A DNA stretch of 45,004 nt, from assembly GCA_016281555.1 (NCBI GenBank), contig JAEEIV010000047.1:1-45004 (forward strand). The letters are read 5' to 3'. Shown in pieces: positions 24,690 to 32,907 of the stretch; position 1 is the stretch's first letter; each line of letters begins with the position of its first letter. This stretch comes from Lachnospiraceae bacterium. GTDB taxonomy: Bacteria; Bacillota; Clostridia; Lachnospirales; Lachnospiraceae. The position numbers and the translations under genes were made by a program. Under the pieces are notes generated by a model. The model did no database searches. It saw nothing but the letters and a program-made list of their open reading frames with translations, and was not told where the DNA came from.

Positions 24690-25500
24690 TTTCAGATCGA
24701 AAGACAAACCGGACATCCCGAAGGATGCGCCGAAAAAGAAGGGCATCATGCTGGTGCTCTCCACGCTCTGGCGTGAATTTTTCAACATTCTGAAGCTGAA
24801 TCTGGTCTTCATCCTTGCGGCGTTGCCGGTCGTGACGTTGCCTGCGGCGCTCAAGGCCATGAGCCGGATCTCGATCAAAATGGTCCAGGATGAAAACTTC
24901 TTCCTGTGGCGCGATTTCTGGAAGGCGTTCAAGGACGACTTCTGGAAATCCTTCTTCGGCGGGCTGATCTTTCTGTTCATCTTTGCGGCCTTTACGTTCA
25001 GCATCATTTTCTACTCGTATTACGGAAGGGAAATGCATTGGCTCCTGCTCGGACTTGCGGCGTTCGCGATCGCATTGCTCATCTGGGCGTACGTGGCTTC
25101 CCTGTATTTTTTCCTGATGAATGCCTACGTGAATTTACGGTTCCTTGATTTGCTGAAGAACTCGATATTCCTCGTATTCCAGGGCTGGAAGCGGTCGGGA
25201 CTGGCTTTCCTTTCGACGCTGCTTTTCCTCGCCGCTCCGATCCTGCTGCTGCCGTACAGTGCGGTCTTCGTACTGTTCGTCAGTTTTCCGCTGACGAATC
25301 TTCTGGTCGCGTTTGCCCTGTATCCGGTGCTGGAGCAGAAGACGATCCTGCTGGAACAGGAAGCAGAGGAGACCGAGACGATCGATCAGAATTCCGGAGA
25401 TCAGTACCTGCATTCCGCCACGTTTACCGGCTGGGAAGATGAGGAGAAGACAACGGAAACAGAAGAAAAGGCTCCGGAAACGGAAGAAAAAGGAGAATAA
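24676..25500 (+). CDS. YesL-like (DUF624) membrane protein
   Basis: A 274-residue protein. After a basic N-terminus come four or five membrane helices at about residues 40-62, 92-117, 122-155 and 172-215, including the FWKAFKDDFWKSFFGG loop typical of the DUF624/YesL family. These proteins occur regularly beside carbohydrate ABC transporters, but their role is unknown; a part in transport assembly or regulation is often guessed. The C-terminal 45 residues are very acidic and repetitive in Glu and Thr, an addition I do not associate with the family. It overlaps the ATPase gene by 14 bases. Confidence 0.8.
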   Translation: MGLFNFRSKDKPDIPKDAPKKKGIMLVLSTLWREFFNILKLNLVFILAALPVVTLPAALKAMSRISIKMVQDENFFLWRDFWKAFKDDFWKSFFGGLIFLFIFAAFTFSIIFYSYYGREMHWLLLGLAAFAIALLIWAYVASLYFFLMNAYVNLRFLDLLKNSIFLVFQGWKRSGLAFLSTLLFLAAPILLLPYSAVFVLFVSFPLTNLLVAFALYPVLEQKTILLEQEAEETETIDQNSGDQYLHSATFTGWEDEEKTTETEEKAPETEEKGE

Positions 25501-25504
25501 TCAT

Positions 25505-26635
25505 ATGTTGAATGAGAAAATGGAGGCGTATGCCTCGGAGTGTCTGGAAGACCTGAAAAAGCTGATCCGTGAGCTCGCCGTCATACCGGCACCCTCGCAT
25601 CACGAAGACCTCAGGGTCGAGTATCTGACCCGGTTTTTGAAAGCACAGGGCGCGGAAAACGTGCATGTGGACGAAGCGAAAAACGTGATCTGGTCCATCA
25701 ATGACACCGGCGACAATGACCTCGCCGTCATGATGGCTCATACCGACGTGGTCTTTCCGGACATGACGCCCCTTCCGCTTTTCACGGAAGAAGAGGTGTA
25801 CCGCTGCCCGGGCATCACGGACGATGTTTCACCGCTCTGCGTTCTGCTCACGAGCGCGCTGTATTTCCTGAAGAACGGACTGCAGCCGAAGCAGGGACTG
25901 CTCATCGTCGCGAATTCCTGCGAGGAAGGGCTCGGAAATCTGAAGGGATCGCGCTGCATCGTCGACACCTACGGCGACAGGATCAAGGAACTCATTACCG
26001 TGGAATCCACGCCGAACCGCTTAACGAGCCGTGCCGTCGGTTCCCACCGCTACAAGATCACGGTCGAGACCGAAGGCGGCCATTCCTATTCGAAATTCGG
26101 CAACCGGAACGCGATCCGTTATCTGGCGTCGATGATCGAGACCTTCTATGCGATCAAGGTGCCGGACAAGCCGGATACGAAGACCACGTACAACGTCGGT
26201 CAGATCTCGGGCGGCACGTCGGTGAACACGATCGCCCAGAAAGCGGAGATGCTGTTTGAATACCGGTCGGACGCCATTGAATGCCTTTCGAAGATGAAGG
26301 CGTCCTTCGATGCGGTCATTGAGGCGTATCGCACGATGGGGATCAAGGTCGGCGTGGAACTGCTCGGCGAGCGTCCCTGCGGGAACATTGCGCCGGAAAA
26401 GGAGCGTCCGCTCGAAGAGAAACTGGAACAGGCGATTCGGGAAACGCTCGGCGTCGAGCCGATCTACCGTTCCGGTTCCACCGACGCGAATTATCCGCTG
26501 TCGAAGGGGATCCCGGCGATCTGCATGGGCTCGGTCGGCGCGAACGGCTGCCATACGAGAGAAGAGTTTCTCGTTTTGAAGGATCTGCTTCCCGCGATGC
26601 GGATCGTTCTCGACGTGATGGCGACGTATTATTGA
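25505..26635 (+). CDS. M20 family metallo-hydrolase (dipeptidase/deacylase type)
   Basis: A 376-residue cytoplasmic M20-type hydrolase. It has MMAHTDVVFP (first zinc His and catalytic Asp), CPGITDDVSPL in the bridging-metal position, the general-base Glu in NSCEEGLGNL, a dimerisation domain with GGHSYSKFGNRNAI, and GSTDANYPLSKGIP and NGCHTREEF near the C-terminus with the last ligand. Family members cut dipeptides or N-acyl amino acids. Lying between a transporter operon and a ceramidase-like amidase, it probably breaks an amide bond in the imported compound or its product. AGGAG precedes the ATG. A terminator hairpin follows eight bases after the stop. Confidence 0.85.
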   Translation: MLNEKMEAYASECLEDLKKLIRELAVIPAPSHHEDLRVEYLTRFLKAQGAENVHVDEAKNVIWSINDTGDNDLAVMMAHTDVVFPDMTPLPLFTEEEVYRCPGITDDVSPLCVLLTSALYFLKNGLQPKQGLLIVANSCEEGLGNLKGSRCIVDTYGDRIKELITVESTPNRLTSRAVGSHRYKITVETEGGHSYSKFGNRNAIRYLASMIETFYAIKVPDKPDTKTTYNVGQISGGTSVNTIAQKAEMLFEYRSDAIECLSKMKASFDAVIEAYRTMGIKVGVELLGERPCGNIAPEKERPLEEKLEQAIRETLGVEPIYRSGSTDANYPLSKGIPAICMGSVGANGCHTREEFLVLKDLLPAMRIVLDVMATYY

Positions 26636-26643
26636 TGATTTAC

Positions 26644-26676
26644 GGGCTGAGGCGCACGCTTCGGCCCTTGTTTTTC
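26644..26676 (+). terminator. Intrinsic terminator after the M20 gene
   Basis: A 10-bp stem with two G-T pairs (26644-26653 with 26658-26667) closes loop GCAC and is followed by TTGTTTTT. It would end or attenuate the transporter transcript before the ceramidase-like paralogue 2. No clear promoter follows in the 40 bases before that gene, so partial read-through is likely. Confidence 0.78.
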
Positions 26677-26716
26677 ATGATCCAAGAAGAAAAAGATTCC
26701 AAGGGAGGAAAAAGAC

Positions 26717-28264
26717 ATGGGAAAACTGAAGATCGGTTGGTCTGAAGTGAACATTACCCCCGAGAAAAAGATCTCTCTCGCCGGGCAGTTTGCGGAGCGG
26801 ATTTCGGAATACGTCGAAAAACCGCTGATGGTCACCGCGATGGCGGTGGAGTGCGACGGGGATCAGATGGTCATCGTCGGCTGCGATTTGCCGAGCATCA
26901 GCTACCGTCTGACGATGGGAGTCAGGGCACTGCTTCAGGACCGTCCGGACGGACTCGATCCGGACAAGGTCATGATCAGTGCGATCCACACGCATACCGG
27001 CTACGCGCCGGGCGGCGGGCGCCGTTTCGAAGAGGGAAGCAGCCCGATCAAGGGATGGAAGCAGATGCTGATCGCCTCCCTGAAACCCGGACAGAAATAC
27101 GTCGAAAAGGCGAAGATCACGGACAACCCCGAGATCGCTTCTCCGGAAGAGAAGTTCAAGATCGCTTCCGAAGGCATAGCGAAAGCCGCCCGCGAAGCGT
27201 GGCTGAACCGTGCTCCGGGTTCGTTCGCGAACGCATTCGAGCGCGCCGTCGTCGGGATGTGCCGCCGCGTCGATTACAACGACGGTACGGCGCAGATGTG
27301 GGGCAATGCGAACACGGCCTGCTTTACCGAAGTGGAAGGCGGCAATGACTCCGGCGTCGAATTGATGTACGTCTTCGACGAAGCCGGAAAACTGACCGGC
27401 ATCGTCGCGAACATTGCCTGCCCCGCGCAGTGCGTGCAGCACAGACTGTTCGTTTCTCCGGACTACTGGGGAGAAGTGAAGAAACTCGTCAGAGAGCGGT
27501 TCGGCGAGGACATCTTCCTGCTGCCGCTTTGCTCGGCCGCCGGCGACCAGTGTCCGGTCGACCTCGTTCGCTGGGTCAACCCCGATACGGACGTGAACGA
27601 TCCGAACCTCATCCGCGTGAATCCGCCGGTCCGGAAGGCCGATCCGTCGATGTTCGACATAGAAGGCATGAAGAAGGCCGGAAAACGGGTCGCACACGCG
27701 ATTTTCGAAGCGTGGGAAGACGGAGACGGGTTCAAGGAAGGACGTCAGGAAGACGTCAAATTTGAGCATCACGTGCATAACATGCAGCTCCCGCTCCGGC
27801 GCTGCACGCTGAGCGAGTACAACGAATCCGTGGAAAAGGTGCAGGAATTCATCCGGAACAAGGAAGGCGACATCGACTACAATGACGTTGCGCACCTGCA
27901 GCGGTATCTCGGCATCATCCAGCGCTATGCCCTTCAGGAGAAGATGGAAACGCTTGATACCGAAGTCCACATCGTCCGGATGGGATCGATCGCGATCGCG
28001 ACGAACCCCTTCGAACTCTTCCTGGATTACGGCAACCAGATCCGCGCGAGGGCGTTCCCGGAGCAGACTTTCCTGATCCAGCTTTGCTGCGGCGCGGAGG
28101 GATATCTTCCGACGAAGAAGGCGGAGGAACACGGTCATTATTCCGCGTTCATTGCCTCCGGTCAGATCGGCCACGAGGGCGGCGATCTTCTGGTCCGCGA
28201 GACCTTGAAGGACATCAACGCCATGTTCGAGGGCGACTATAAAGTATACGAGTACAAAGAATGA
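26717..28264 (+). CDS. Neutral/alkaline ceramidase-like hydrolase, paralogue 2
   Basis: A 515-residue protein clearly paralogous to that at 19788-21317. The two share SLAGQFAERISEYVEKPL near residue 20, MCRR followed by YNDG, NIACPAQCVQHRLFVSPDYW, and SAAGDQCPVD. The zinc motif IHTHTG gives H91 and H93. Cys279 replaces the ceramidase Ser nucleophile, as in paralogue 1. No signal peptide is present. Family ceramidases hydrolyse N-acyl amides; the true substrate here is unknown but is likely the transported compound or a derivative. GGGAGG lies upstream of the ATG. The stop overlaps the start of the exonuclease gene by four bases (ATGA), so the two are cotranslated despite unrelated roles. Confidence 0.8.
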   Translation: MGKLKIGWSEVNITPEKKISLAGQFAERISEYVEKPLMVTAMAVECDGDQMVIVGCDLPSISYRLTMGVRALLQDRPDGLDPDKVMISAIHTHTGYAPGGGRRFEEGSSPIKGWKQMLIASLKPGQKYVEKAKITDNPEIASPEEKFKIASEGIAKAAREAWLNRAPGSFANAFERAVVGMCRRVDYNDGTAQMWGNANTACFTEVEGGNDSGVELMYVFDEAGKLTGIVANIACPAQCVQHRLFVSPDYWGEVKKLVRERFGEDIFLLPLCSAAGDQCPVDLVRWVNPDTDVNDPNLIRVNPPVRKADPSMFDIEGMKKAGKRVAHAIFEAWEDGDGFKEGRQEDVKFEHHVHNMQLPLRRCTLSEYNESVEKVQEFIRNKEGDIDYNDVAHLQRYLGIIQRYALQEKMETLDTEVHIVRMGSIAIATNPFELFLDYGNQIRARAFPEQTFLIQLCCGAEGYLPTKKAEEHGHYSAFIASGQIGHEGGDLLVRETLKDINAMFEGDYKVYEYKE

Positions 28265-29016
28265 AATTCATTTCCTGGAACGTGAACGGCCTTCGCGCCA
28301 TGATGAGCAAAAACTTCATGGACGTGTTCCGTGCGCTTGACGCGGACTTCTTTTCCCTGCAGGAGACCAAACTTCAGGCGGGGCAGATCGAACTGGACCT
28401 TCCGGGCTATCATCAGTACTGGAATTATGCGGAGAAAAAGGGATACAGCGGAACGGCGGTCTTCACGAAGCATGAACCGCTTTCCGTGACCTACGGGCTC
28501 GGCATCGAGGAACACGATCACGAAGGCCGCGTCATTACGCTGGAATACGAGACGTTCTATTACGTGACGGTCTACGTGCCGAATTCGCAGGACGGTCTCA
28601 AACGTCTCGATTACCGGATGCAGTGGGAGGACGCCTTCCGCGGATACGTGAAGCAGCTCGCGGCGAAAAAGTCCGTCATCTTCACGGGGGATTTAAACGT
28701 CGCGCATGAAGAGATCGACCTGAAGAATCCGAAGACGAACCGGATGAACGCGGGCTTTACGGACGAAGAACGCGCCAAGATGACGGAACTTCTGGCAGCG
28801 GGCTTCACGGACACGTTCCGCTACTTTTATCCGGACGAAAAGGACGCCTATTCCTGGTGGTCCTACCGGTTTCACGCCCGGGAGAACAATTCGGGCTGGC
28901 GGATCGACTACTTCATCGTGTCGGAAGACCTGAACGAAAAACTGGAGGGCGCTTCGATCCACAACGAGATCTTCGGATCGGATCATTGCCCGGTGGAACT
29001 GGACGTCCGGCTGTGA
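28261..29016 (+). CDS. xth: Exodeoxyribonuclease III / AP endonuclease
   Basis: A 251-residue enzyme of the exonuclease-endonuclease-phosphatase superfamily, which cuts at abasic sites in base-excision repair. Motifs are FISWNVNGLRA, the metal ligand Glu in LQETKLQ (E34 region), YSGTAVFTK, YVPNSQ, GDLNVAH, GWRIDYF and the catalytic GSDHCPV near the C-terminus. Length fits the ExoA subgroup. Its ATG overlaps the stop of the ceramidase-like gene, a tight but functionally odd coupling. Confidence 0.96.
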   Translation: MKFISWNVNGLRAMMSKNFMDVFRALDADFFSLQETKLQAGQIELDLPGYHQYWNYAEKKGYSGTAVFTKHEPLSVTYGLGIEEHDHEGRVITLEYETFYYVTVYVPNSQDGLKRLDYRMQWEDAFRGYVKQLAAKKSVIFTGDLNVAHEEIDLKNPKTNRMNAGFTDEERAKMTELLAAGFTDTFRYFYPDEKDAYSWWSYRFHARENNSGWRIDYFIVSEDLNEKLEGASIHNEIFGSDHCPVELDVRL

Positions 29017-29053
29017 CGTAAGCCGGAGCAGCGAAAAGAAAAGGAGAAAGATC

Positions 29054-29965
29054 ATGGAACTGGATGCAAGCGATCTGAAACGGGGACTGAAATTCATCGT
29101 CGGTACGTGGACGGTGGACTATCTCGTGAATGCGTGGTCGAACGACCTGAAGCACATTCCGGCGTCGGAATTCAAAAGCGAGGACGGCAATGACTTTTCC
29201 GCCGTCACCTACACGTTCTTCGAGGACCACACGCTCCTCATGAAGAATGCGGCAAACGGTCAGGAAGAGCAGGGCACGTGGGAACAGACGGGCTGGGGCA
29301 CGTTTCATTATACCCTGAACGGCTTCCTGAACCTCCCGAACAGCGATTTCTTAAAAGCCGCGGAGACCCTGGAAATGCGGGACGGAGAATACCTCGTGTT
29401 CGCGCTCGGCTTCTTTGCGGTCGCATTGAAAAAGACGGAAGAGGGCACGGTAACGGAAGAGCCCGGGATCGGTGACACAGAAATGAGCGAAGCGGACCTT
29501 ACCATGACGGAGATCGCCGGAAAATACGAGGTCGCGAAGGCCATGGCCATGATCGGCGACGAATTCTCGCTGTTTTCGAAAGAGGAAGTGATCCGGGATC
29601 TGGACCGGCGCATTGCTTCCGGTGAGATCGACGAAGACGAGAAACGCGAAATGATGCAGTTGTTCGACGTCATCGTGGAATTCACTCCCGATCACCGTGT
29701 CCTGCAATGGATGAAGATCCCGGAAGGCGTTTCGGAAGAAGAGATCCGGGCGGCGGTGGAGGCCGGCGAGATCGGCCCGGTCGAAAACGGATACTTCACG
29801 AGAGAAGAGAAGGCATGGAAGGCGTTGGACGGCAAGTATTATTACGATACCGGAGAACACCGTGAGATGTTCGGCGAAGAGCAGTCTTCCTGGGACGAAC
29901 TGAAGGCGGACGAAGAGGGACTCCTCGAGTTTGGCTCCGGCATGATGAAACTGAGAAAAATGTGA
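29054..29965 (+). CDS. Unrecognised soluble protein, possibly lipocalin-like
   Basis: A 303-residue acidic protein that I do not recognise. The N-terminal half begins LKFIVGTWTVDY and contains VTYTFFEDHTLLMKN and GTWEQTGWGTFHYTLNG, a pattern of alternating strands as in lipocalin-like or small-molecule-binding barrels. The second half is Glu-rich and repeats the strand-rich style near its end (WKALDGKYYYDTGE). No signal peptide or membrane segment is seen, so it is probably cytoplasmic. AAAGGAG precedes the ATG. The stop (29963-29965) lies directly before the lipoprotein gene, indicating cotranscription. Confidence 0.6.
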   Translation: MELDASDLKRGLKFIVGTWTVDYLVNAWSNDLKHIPASEFKSEDGNDFSAVTYTFFEDHTLLMKNAANGQEEQGTWEQTGWGTFHYTLNGFLNLPNSDFLKAAETLEMRDGEYLVFALGFFAVALKKTEEGTVTEEPGIGDTEMSEADLTMTEIAGKYEVAKAMAMIGDEFSLFSKEEVIRDLDRRIASGEIDEDEKREMMQLFDVIVEFTPDHRVLQWMKIPEGVSEEEIRAAVEAGEIGPVENGYFTREEKAWKALDGKYYYDTGEHREMFGEEQSSWDELKADEEGLLEFGSGMMKLRKM

Positions 29966-29973
29966 GGCAGATC

Positions 29974-31050
29974 ATGAAGCGCAGCGGTCTTTTCTTCGCA
30001 TCATTGATGCTTCTGCCAATGCTTCTGTTCTCCGCCTGCAATGATGAGAACACGGCAAGTTTTCCGGGGACACTTCCGGGGGTCCTCCCGGGGACGGGTG
30101 TGAAGATCACGCCTGCGGAGTCCGCTTCCGTCACTTTCGAACACTATGAAGACGGCAGCGGCTATTTCAGTCTGGACAAGCCCAAAGGGTGGAAAGTGCA
30201 GGTCGGTCTGAAAGGAACGGGTGACATCGATCTTATCAGCTACGCCATTTCTGTGTCGGATCCGAATTGCCCGGAGCGGGAAATGTATTTTAACCTGAAC
30301 TGTGTCGGCGGCGTGAAATCACAGGAAGCGCACGACTGGTACGCTTCGAATTACGGGGCAAATTCGGAATTTGCGGTATTGCCGGTCTTTCCGAGCGTTG
30401 ATACGGAAGGTTTCTTCCGCGCATCGGAGCCGTTTTACGGCTATTCCGGCTTTACCGTGGCGGAGAATCTCGGAGCGAGCGTGTTCGGCGGAGAGGTCCT
30501 CGTCGGCAAGTGCGTCTCGAAGACCTCCGGAAAGAAGATGGAGGGCATCTTTTCTGCGACCGTGGACGGCAGCTTTATCTATTACGTGCTGCAGAATCCG
30601 TTCTCGCTCTTCGGACCGCAGATCGATGCCGCTCCGGTCTCGGTCTACACGATCTTGATGGAGACGGCGCCGGAAGAGGAGATCATTGACTGGCAGCCCG
30701 TTCTCGACCGGATCGTCAGTTCCATTTCCTTCACCGATACGTTCATCAAGGCGCGGAATGAGCTCTGGCGTTCGGTGATGGGCACGACCGGAGAGACTTC
30801 GAACAATACGTCTGAACTCAGCAGCGGGATCATGGATTCCTGGGAAAAGAGGAACGCGACGTACGACGTGATCTCTCAGAAGCAGAGCGATGCGACGCTC
30901 GGGTACGAGCGCGTGCTCGATACCGAGACCGGGAACTACTATCGTACGGAAATCGGTTTCGGAGATTGGTACCAGGGAGAACGGTATCAGGTGCAGACGG
31001 ACAACAAGGCGTATCTGAGTCCGATCAAAGGATATATCGAGTGGAAGTGA
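29974..31050 (+). CDS. Putative lipoprotein of unknown function
   Basis: A 358-residue protein with a lipoprotein signal: basic MKRSG, a hydrophobic segment and a lipobox FSAC (Cys at about residue 22). The mature part starts with a Gly/Pro-rich piece, TFPGTLPGVLPGTGV-like. After it comes a globular region (FEHYEDGSGYFSLDKPKGWKV, then many Tyr, Gly and Ser), reminiscent of surface proteins with a PsbP/Mog1-like fold, but I cannot name a family. The start at 29974 is preferred because GAGG (29964-29967) is six bases upstream; a GTG at 29962 overlaps the upstream stop. It converges on the kinase gene with 12 bases between stops. Confidence 0.65.
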   Translation: MKRSGLFFASLMLLPMLLFSACNDENTASFPGTLPGVLPGTGVKITPAESASVTFEHYEDGSGYFSLDKPKGWKVQVGLKGTGDIDLISYAISVSDPNCPEREMYFNLNCVGGVKSQEAHDWYASNYGANSEFAVLPVFPSVDTEGFFRASEPFYGYSGFTVAENLGASVFGGEVLVGKCVSKTSGKKMEGIFSATVDGSFIYYVLQNPFSLFGPQIDAAPVSVYTILMETAPEEEIIDWQPVLDRIVSSISFTDTFIKARNELWRSVMGTTGETSNNTSELSSGIMDSWEKRNATYDVISQKQSDATLGYERVLDTETGNYYRTEIGFGDWYQGERYQVQTDNKAYLSPIKGYIEWK

Positions 31051-31065
31051 TCCGGAGACGGATCA
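31048..31065. repeat. Inverted repeat joining two convergent stop codons
   Basis: TGATCCG and CGGATCA form a perfect seven-base stem around loop GAGA. The outer TGA on each strand is the stop codon of the lipoprotein gene (plus) and of the kinase gene (minus). There is no T-run on either side, so any terminator role would be weak. Confidence 0.55.
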
Positions 31066-31761
31066 GAGCGCCATTCGGAAGTCTTCAGCGGAAGTAAAAC
31101 GGTCATCAGGATTGATGGCCGTTGCTTTTTTTACGAGCCGGCGTGCTTTCTGCTCCGACGGAAGTTCTTCGCTCGGGTGATGCCCGGTCAGCAGGGTATT
31201 CAGGAGGATCCCCACGGCGAAGACGTCGGTCCGGGGACCGGAGGCGCCTATGTACTGTTCCGGTGCGGCATATCCCGTGGTTCCAAGCCGGATGGTGTCG
31301 TCTGAAGAAGCGTAATAGCGTCCGGCGTCATAATCGAGGAGGCGGATCCCTCCGCCGTCGGTCAGCATCACGTTGGAGGGCTTGACGTCCCGGTGAACGA
31401 AACCGATCCCGTGAATGGCCGAAAGCGCATCCAAAACGCCCCGGATCACCGGCAAGGCATCCCTGTAGGTGAAAAGCCCGCCTTCAAGGATTTCCTGAAC
31501 CGTCATTCCGGTCAGGGCTTCCTCAAGGACTACCGTGCCGTCGGAGAATGTGAGCACGTCGTAGATTCGTACCAGATTGGGGTGCGATAACCCTTTCAGT
31601 GCTTCATATAAGGGGAGCGGTCTCGCGACTGAGCGGAAGATAAGATCGCGGGAGAGCGTCTTATGGCGAAGCCGGAGTACTTCATTGCCGTTTTTGAACG
31701 ACATGGCTTTCACAAACTGATAGGTCTTCAACAGATCGTTTTTGAACTCTTCTCTGGTCAT
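31063..31761 (-). CDS. Short eukaryotic-like Ser/Thr kinase domain protein with degenerate motifs
   Basis: A 232-residue protein that is almost only a kinase domain. It has the catalytic loop HRDVKPSN (123-130), an activation segment with GTTGYAAPEQY, and the DVFAVGILLNTLLTG F-helix region. Departures from active kinases are visible. There is no Gly-rich loop, the ATP-binding Lys position appears to be Arg (R43 in LIFRSV), and DFG reads DYD (143-145). It may be an atypical kinase or a pseudokinase. It has no membrane segment, but the upstream gene, overlapping by four bases, encodes a zinc-ribbon membrane protein that could be its anchor or sensor. It is the last gene of a six-gene operon. 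Confidence 0.85.
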   Translation of the reverse strand: MTREEFKNDLLKTYQFVKAMSFKNGNEVLRLRHKTLSRDLIFRSVARPLPLYEALKGLSHPNLVRIYDVLTFSDGTVVLEEALTGMTVQEILEGGLFTYRDALPVIRGVLDALSAIHGIGFVHRDVKPSNVMLTDGGGIRLLDYDAGRYYASSDDTIRLGTTGYAAPEQYIGASGPRTDVFAVGILLNTLLTGHHPSEELPSEQKARRLVKKATAINPDDRFTSAEDFRMAL

Positions 31762-32450
31762 CTGGACTCCGGAGCAAAGAGAAATGATACCGAGAACCGG
31801 TCGGCTGTTCCTTCCGATTCAAGGAGCAGGATGGTCATCACGGCCGAAGTGCCGTATTCTTCCGTGACATATTGTTTTACAAGATATTTCTGCAAAGGAC
31901 CGGTGTTTGCAGGATGGTCGATTCGGTCCTGCAGCGTTTCGGGAAGACCCTGCCGGTCAAAACTGCTCCAGCCTTCCGGGGCCGAATTGACGTCGTCTGA
32001 CAATCCTTCGGGGAAACAGCCGTAGACGGAAGCGGAAATCACTTCAGAAAGAACGGCGATTTCCGGCTTTGTTTTTTCGGAGCCGGCCGGTAAGGAAACG
32101 AGGATCCCGCCGCCGGACGGAAAGAAGGAATAATCAAGTTCGTTCAGATCCTTGACCGGGAAGCCAAGCTCCTTAGCTGCGGTTTCCGTCCTTGCATGGA
32201 ATTCGGCAGAAGCAGGAAAGGAAAAAACGGCTTTCTCAGGGCTCCGGTTCAGAAAGAAGAGTCCGGCTGTCACAATGATCGCGATCCCGGCGAGAGAAAA
32301 CAGCAAAATGAAAAGAACTCGCCGGATCGGCGATGTTTTCGGAATCGGTTGGGTCGGTATCTCGGTTTTTTCAGCCAGCTCTTTCATGCAGTAGATGCAG
32401 AAAGAAGCTTCATCGAGGATCTCTTTTTGACAGAACGGGCAGTGCTTCAT
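31758..32450 (-). CDS. Zinc-ribbon single-pass membrane protein
   Basis: A 230-residue protein with an N-terminal double CxxC zinc ribbon (KHCPFCQKEI and SFCIYCMKEL), a Thr/Pro linker, one transmembrane helix (about residues 45-68) and an extracellular domain of about 160 residues with no recognised family. The topology suggests a zinc-ribbon inside the cell and a sensing domain outside. The ATG at 32450 is preferred; a TTG at 32459 would overlap the stop of the upstream gene. No strong ribosome site is visible, which implies translational coupling. The kinase start overlaps its stop (ATGA). The order HTH-like protein, zinc ribbon, kinase suggests one signalling pathway; that is inference. 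Confidence 0.75.
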   Translation of the reverse strand: MKHCPFCQKEILDEASFCIYCMKELAEKTEIPTQPIPKTSPIRRVLFILLFSLAGIAIIVTAGLFFLNRSPEKAVFSFPASAEFHARTETAAKELGFPVKDLNELDYSFFPSGGGILVSLPAGSEKTKPEIAVLSEVISASVYGCFPEGLSDDVNSAPEGWSSFDRQGLPETLQDRIDHPANTGPLQKYLVKQYVTEEYGTSAVMTILLLESEGTADRFSVSFLFAPESR

Positions 32451-32455
32451 GATCG

Positions 32456-32890
32456 TCAAAGCGAGGGGATCCGCTCCCGATAAAGCAGTTCGTTGATTTC
32501 GGAAAGCATCATTTCATGCAGGATCCCGTACATCACAATGCCGTCCGCTTCGTGTTTCGGATAAAGAAGCGGATACCCTGCCGCCTTCAAAAGATTCTGC
32601 GTTTCATCCAGCGTGAGCTTCATCGGAATCGTGATCGACAGGAGTTTGTTCCGCTCCGGACGTTTCTTCCCGCTGAAGATTTGATACCCGTACACCTCGC
32701 TGATCCCGGCTTCGTGGAAGAGACGAATCTTTTTTAAGCGTTTTTCGGCAACCAGCTTGTTTAAGAGAATGTGAAGCGGTGTCTCGATGAAGCAGTCCTG
32801 ATGCGCTTCGCGGTATTCCTCATATGCTCCGGAATCCTGCAGCTCCTTCAAAAGTTCAGAGGTCGGAATGTCTTGTTTCGTCATGTCCAT
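32456..32890 (-). CDS. Small HTH (XRE/Cro-like) protein
   Basis: A 144-residue protein. An N-terminal helical part (TSELLKELQDSG) is followed by FIETPLHILLNKLVAEKRLKK. The centre resembles a Cro/C1-type helix-turn-helix: HEAGISEVYGYQIFSGKKRP with the recognition-like segment, then LLSITIPMKLTLDETQNLLKAAGYPLLYP. This architecture recurs in Clostridia next to kinase genes, as far as I recall. It may regulate the operon or be a kinase target. It starts 17 bases after the RpiR-type gene, with AAAGGA ahead of the ATG, and is followed by the zinc-ribbon protein. Confidence 0.72.
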   Translation of the reverse strand: MDMTKQDIPTSELLKELQDSGAYEEYREAHQDCFIETPLHILLNKLVAEKRLKKIRLFHEAGISEVYGYQIFSGKKRPERNKLLSITIPMKLTLDETQNLLKAAGYPLLYPKHEADGIVMYGILHEMMLSEINELLYRERIPSL

Positions 32891-32907
32891 GGATCGTCAG
32901 TCCTTTG

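Noticed and set aside
29974-31065. Toxin-antitoxin or defence island around the kinase and HTH genes
   Set aside because: There is no toxin family, nuclease, integrase or repeat nearby, and the genes are in one operon with TPM and RpiR proteins; a signalling role fits better.
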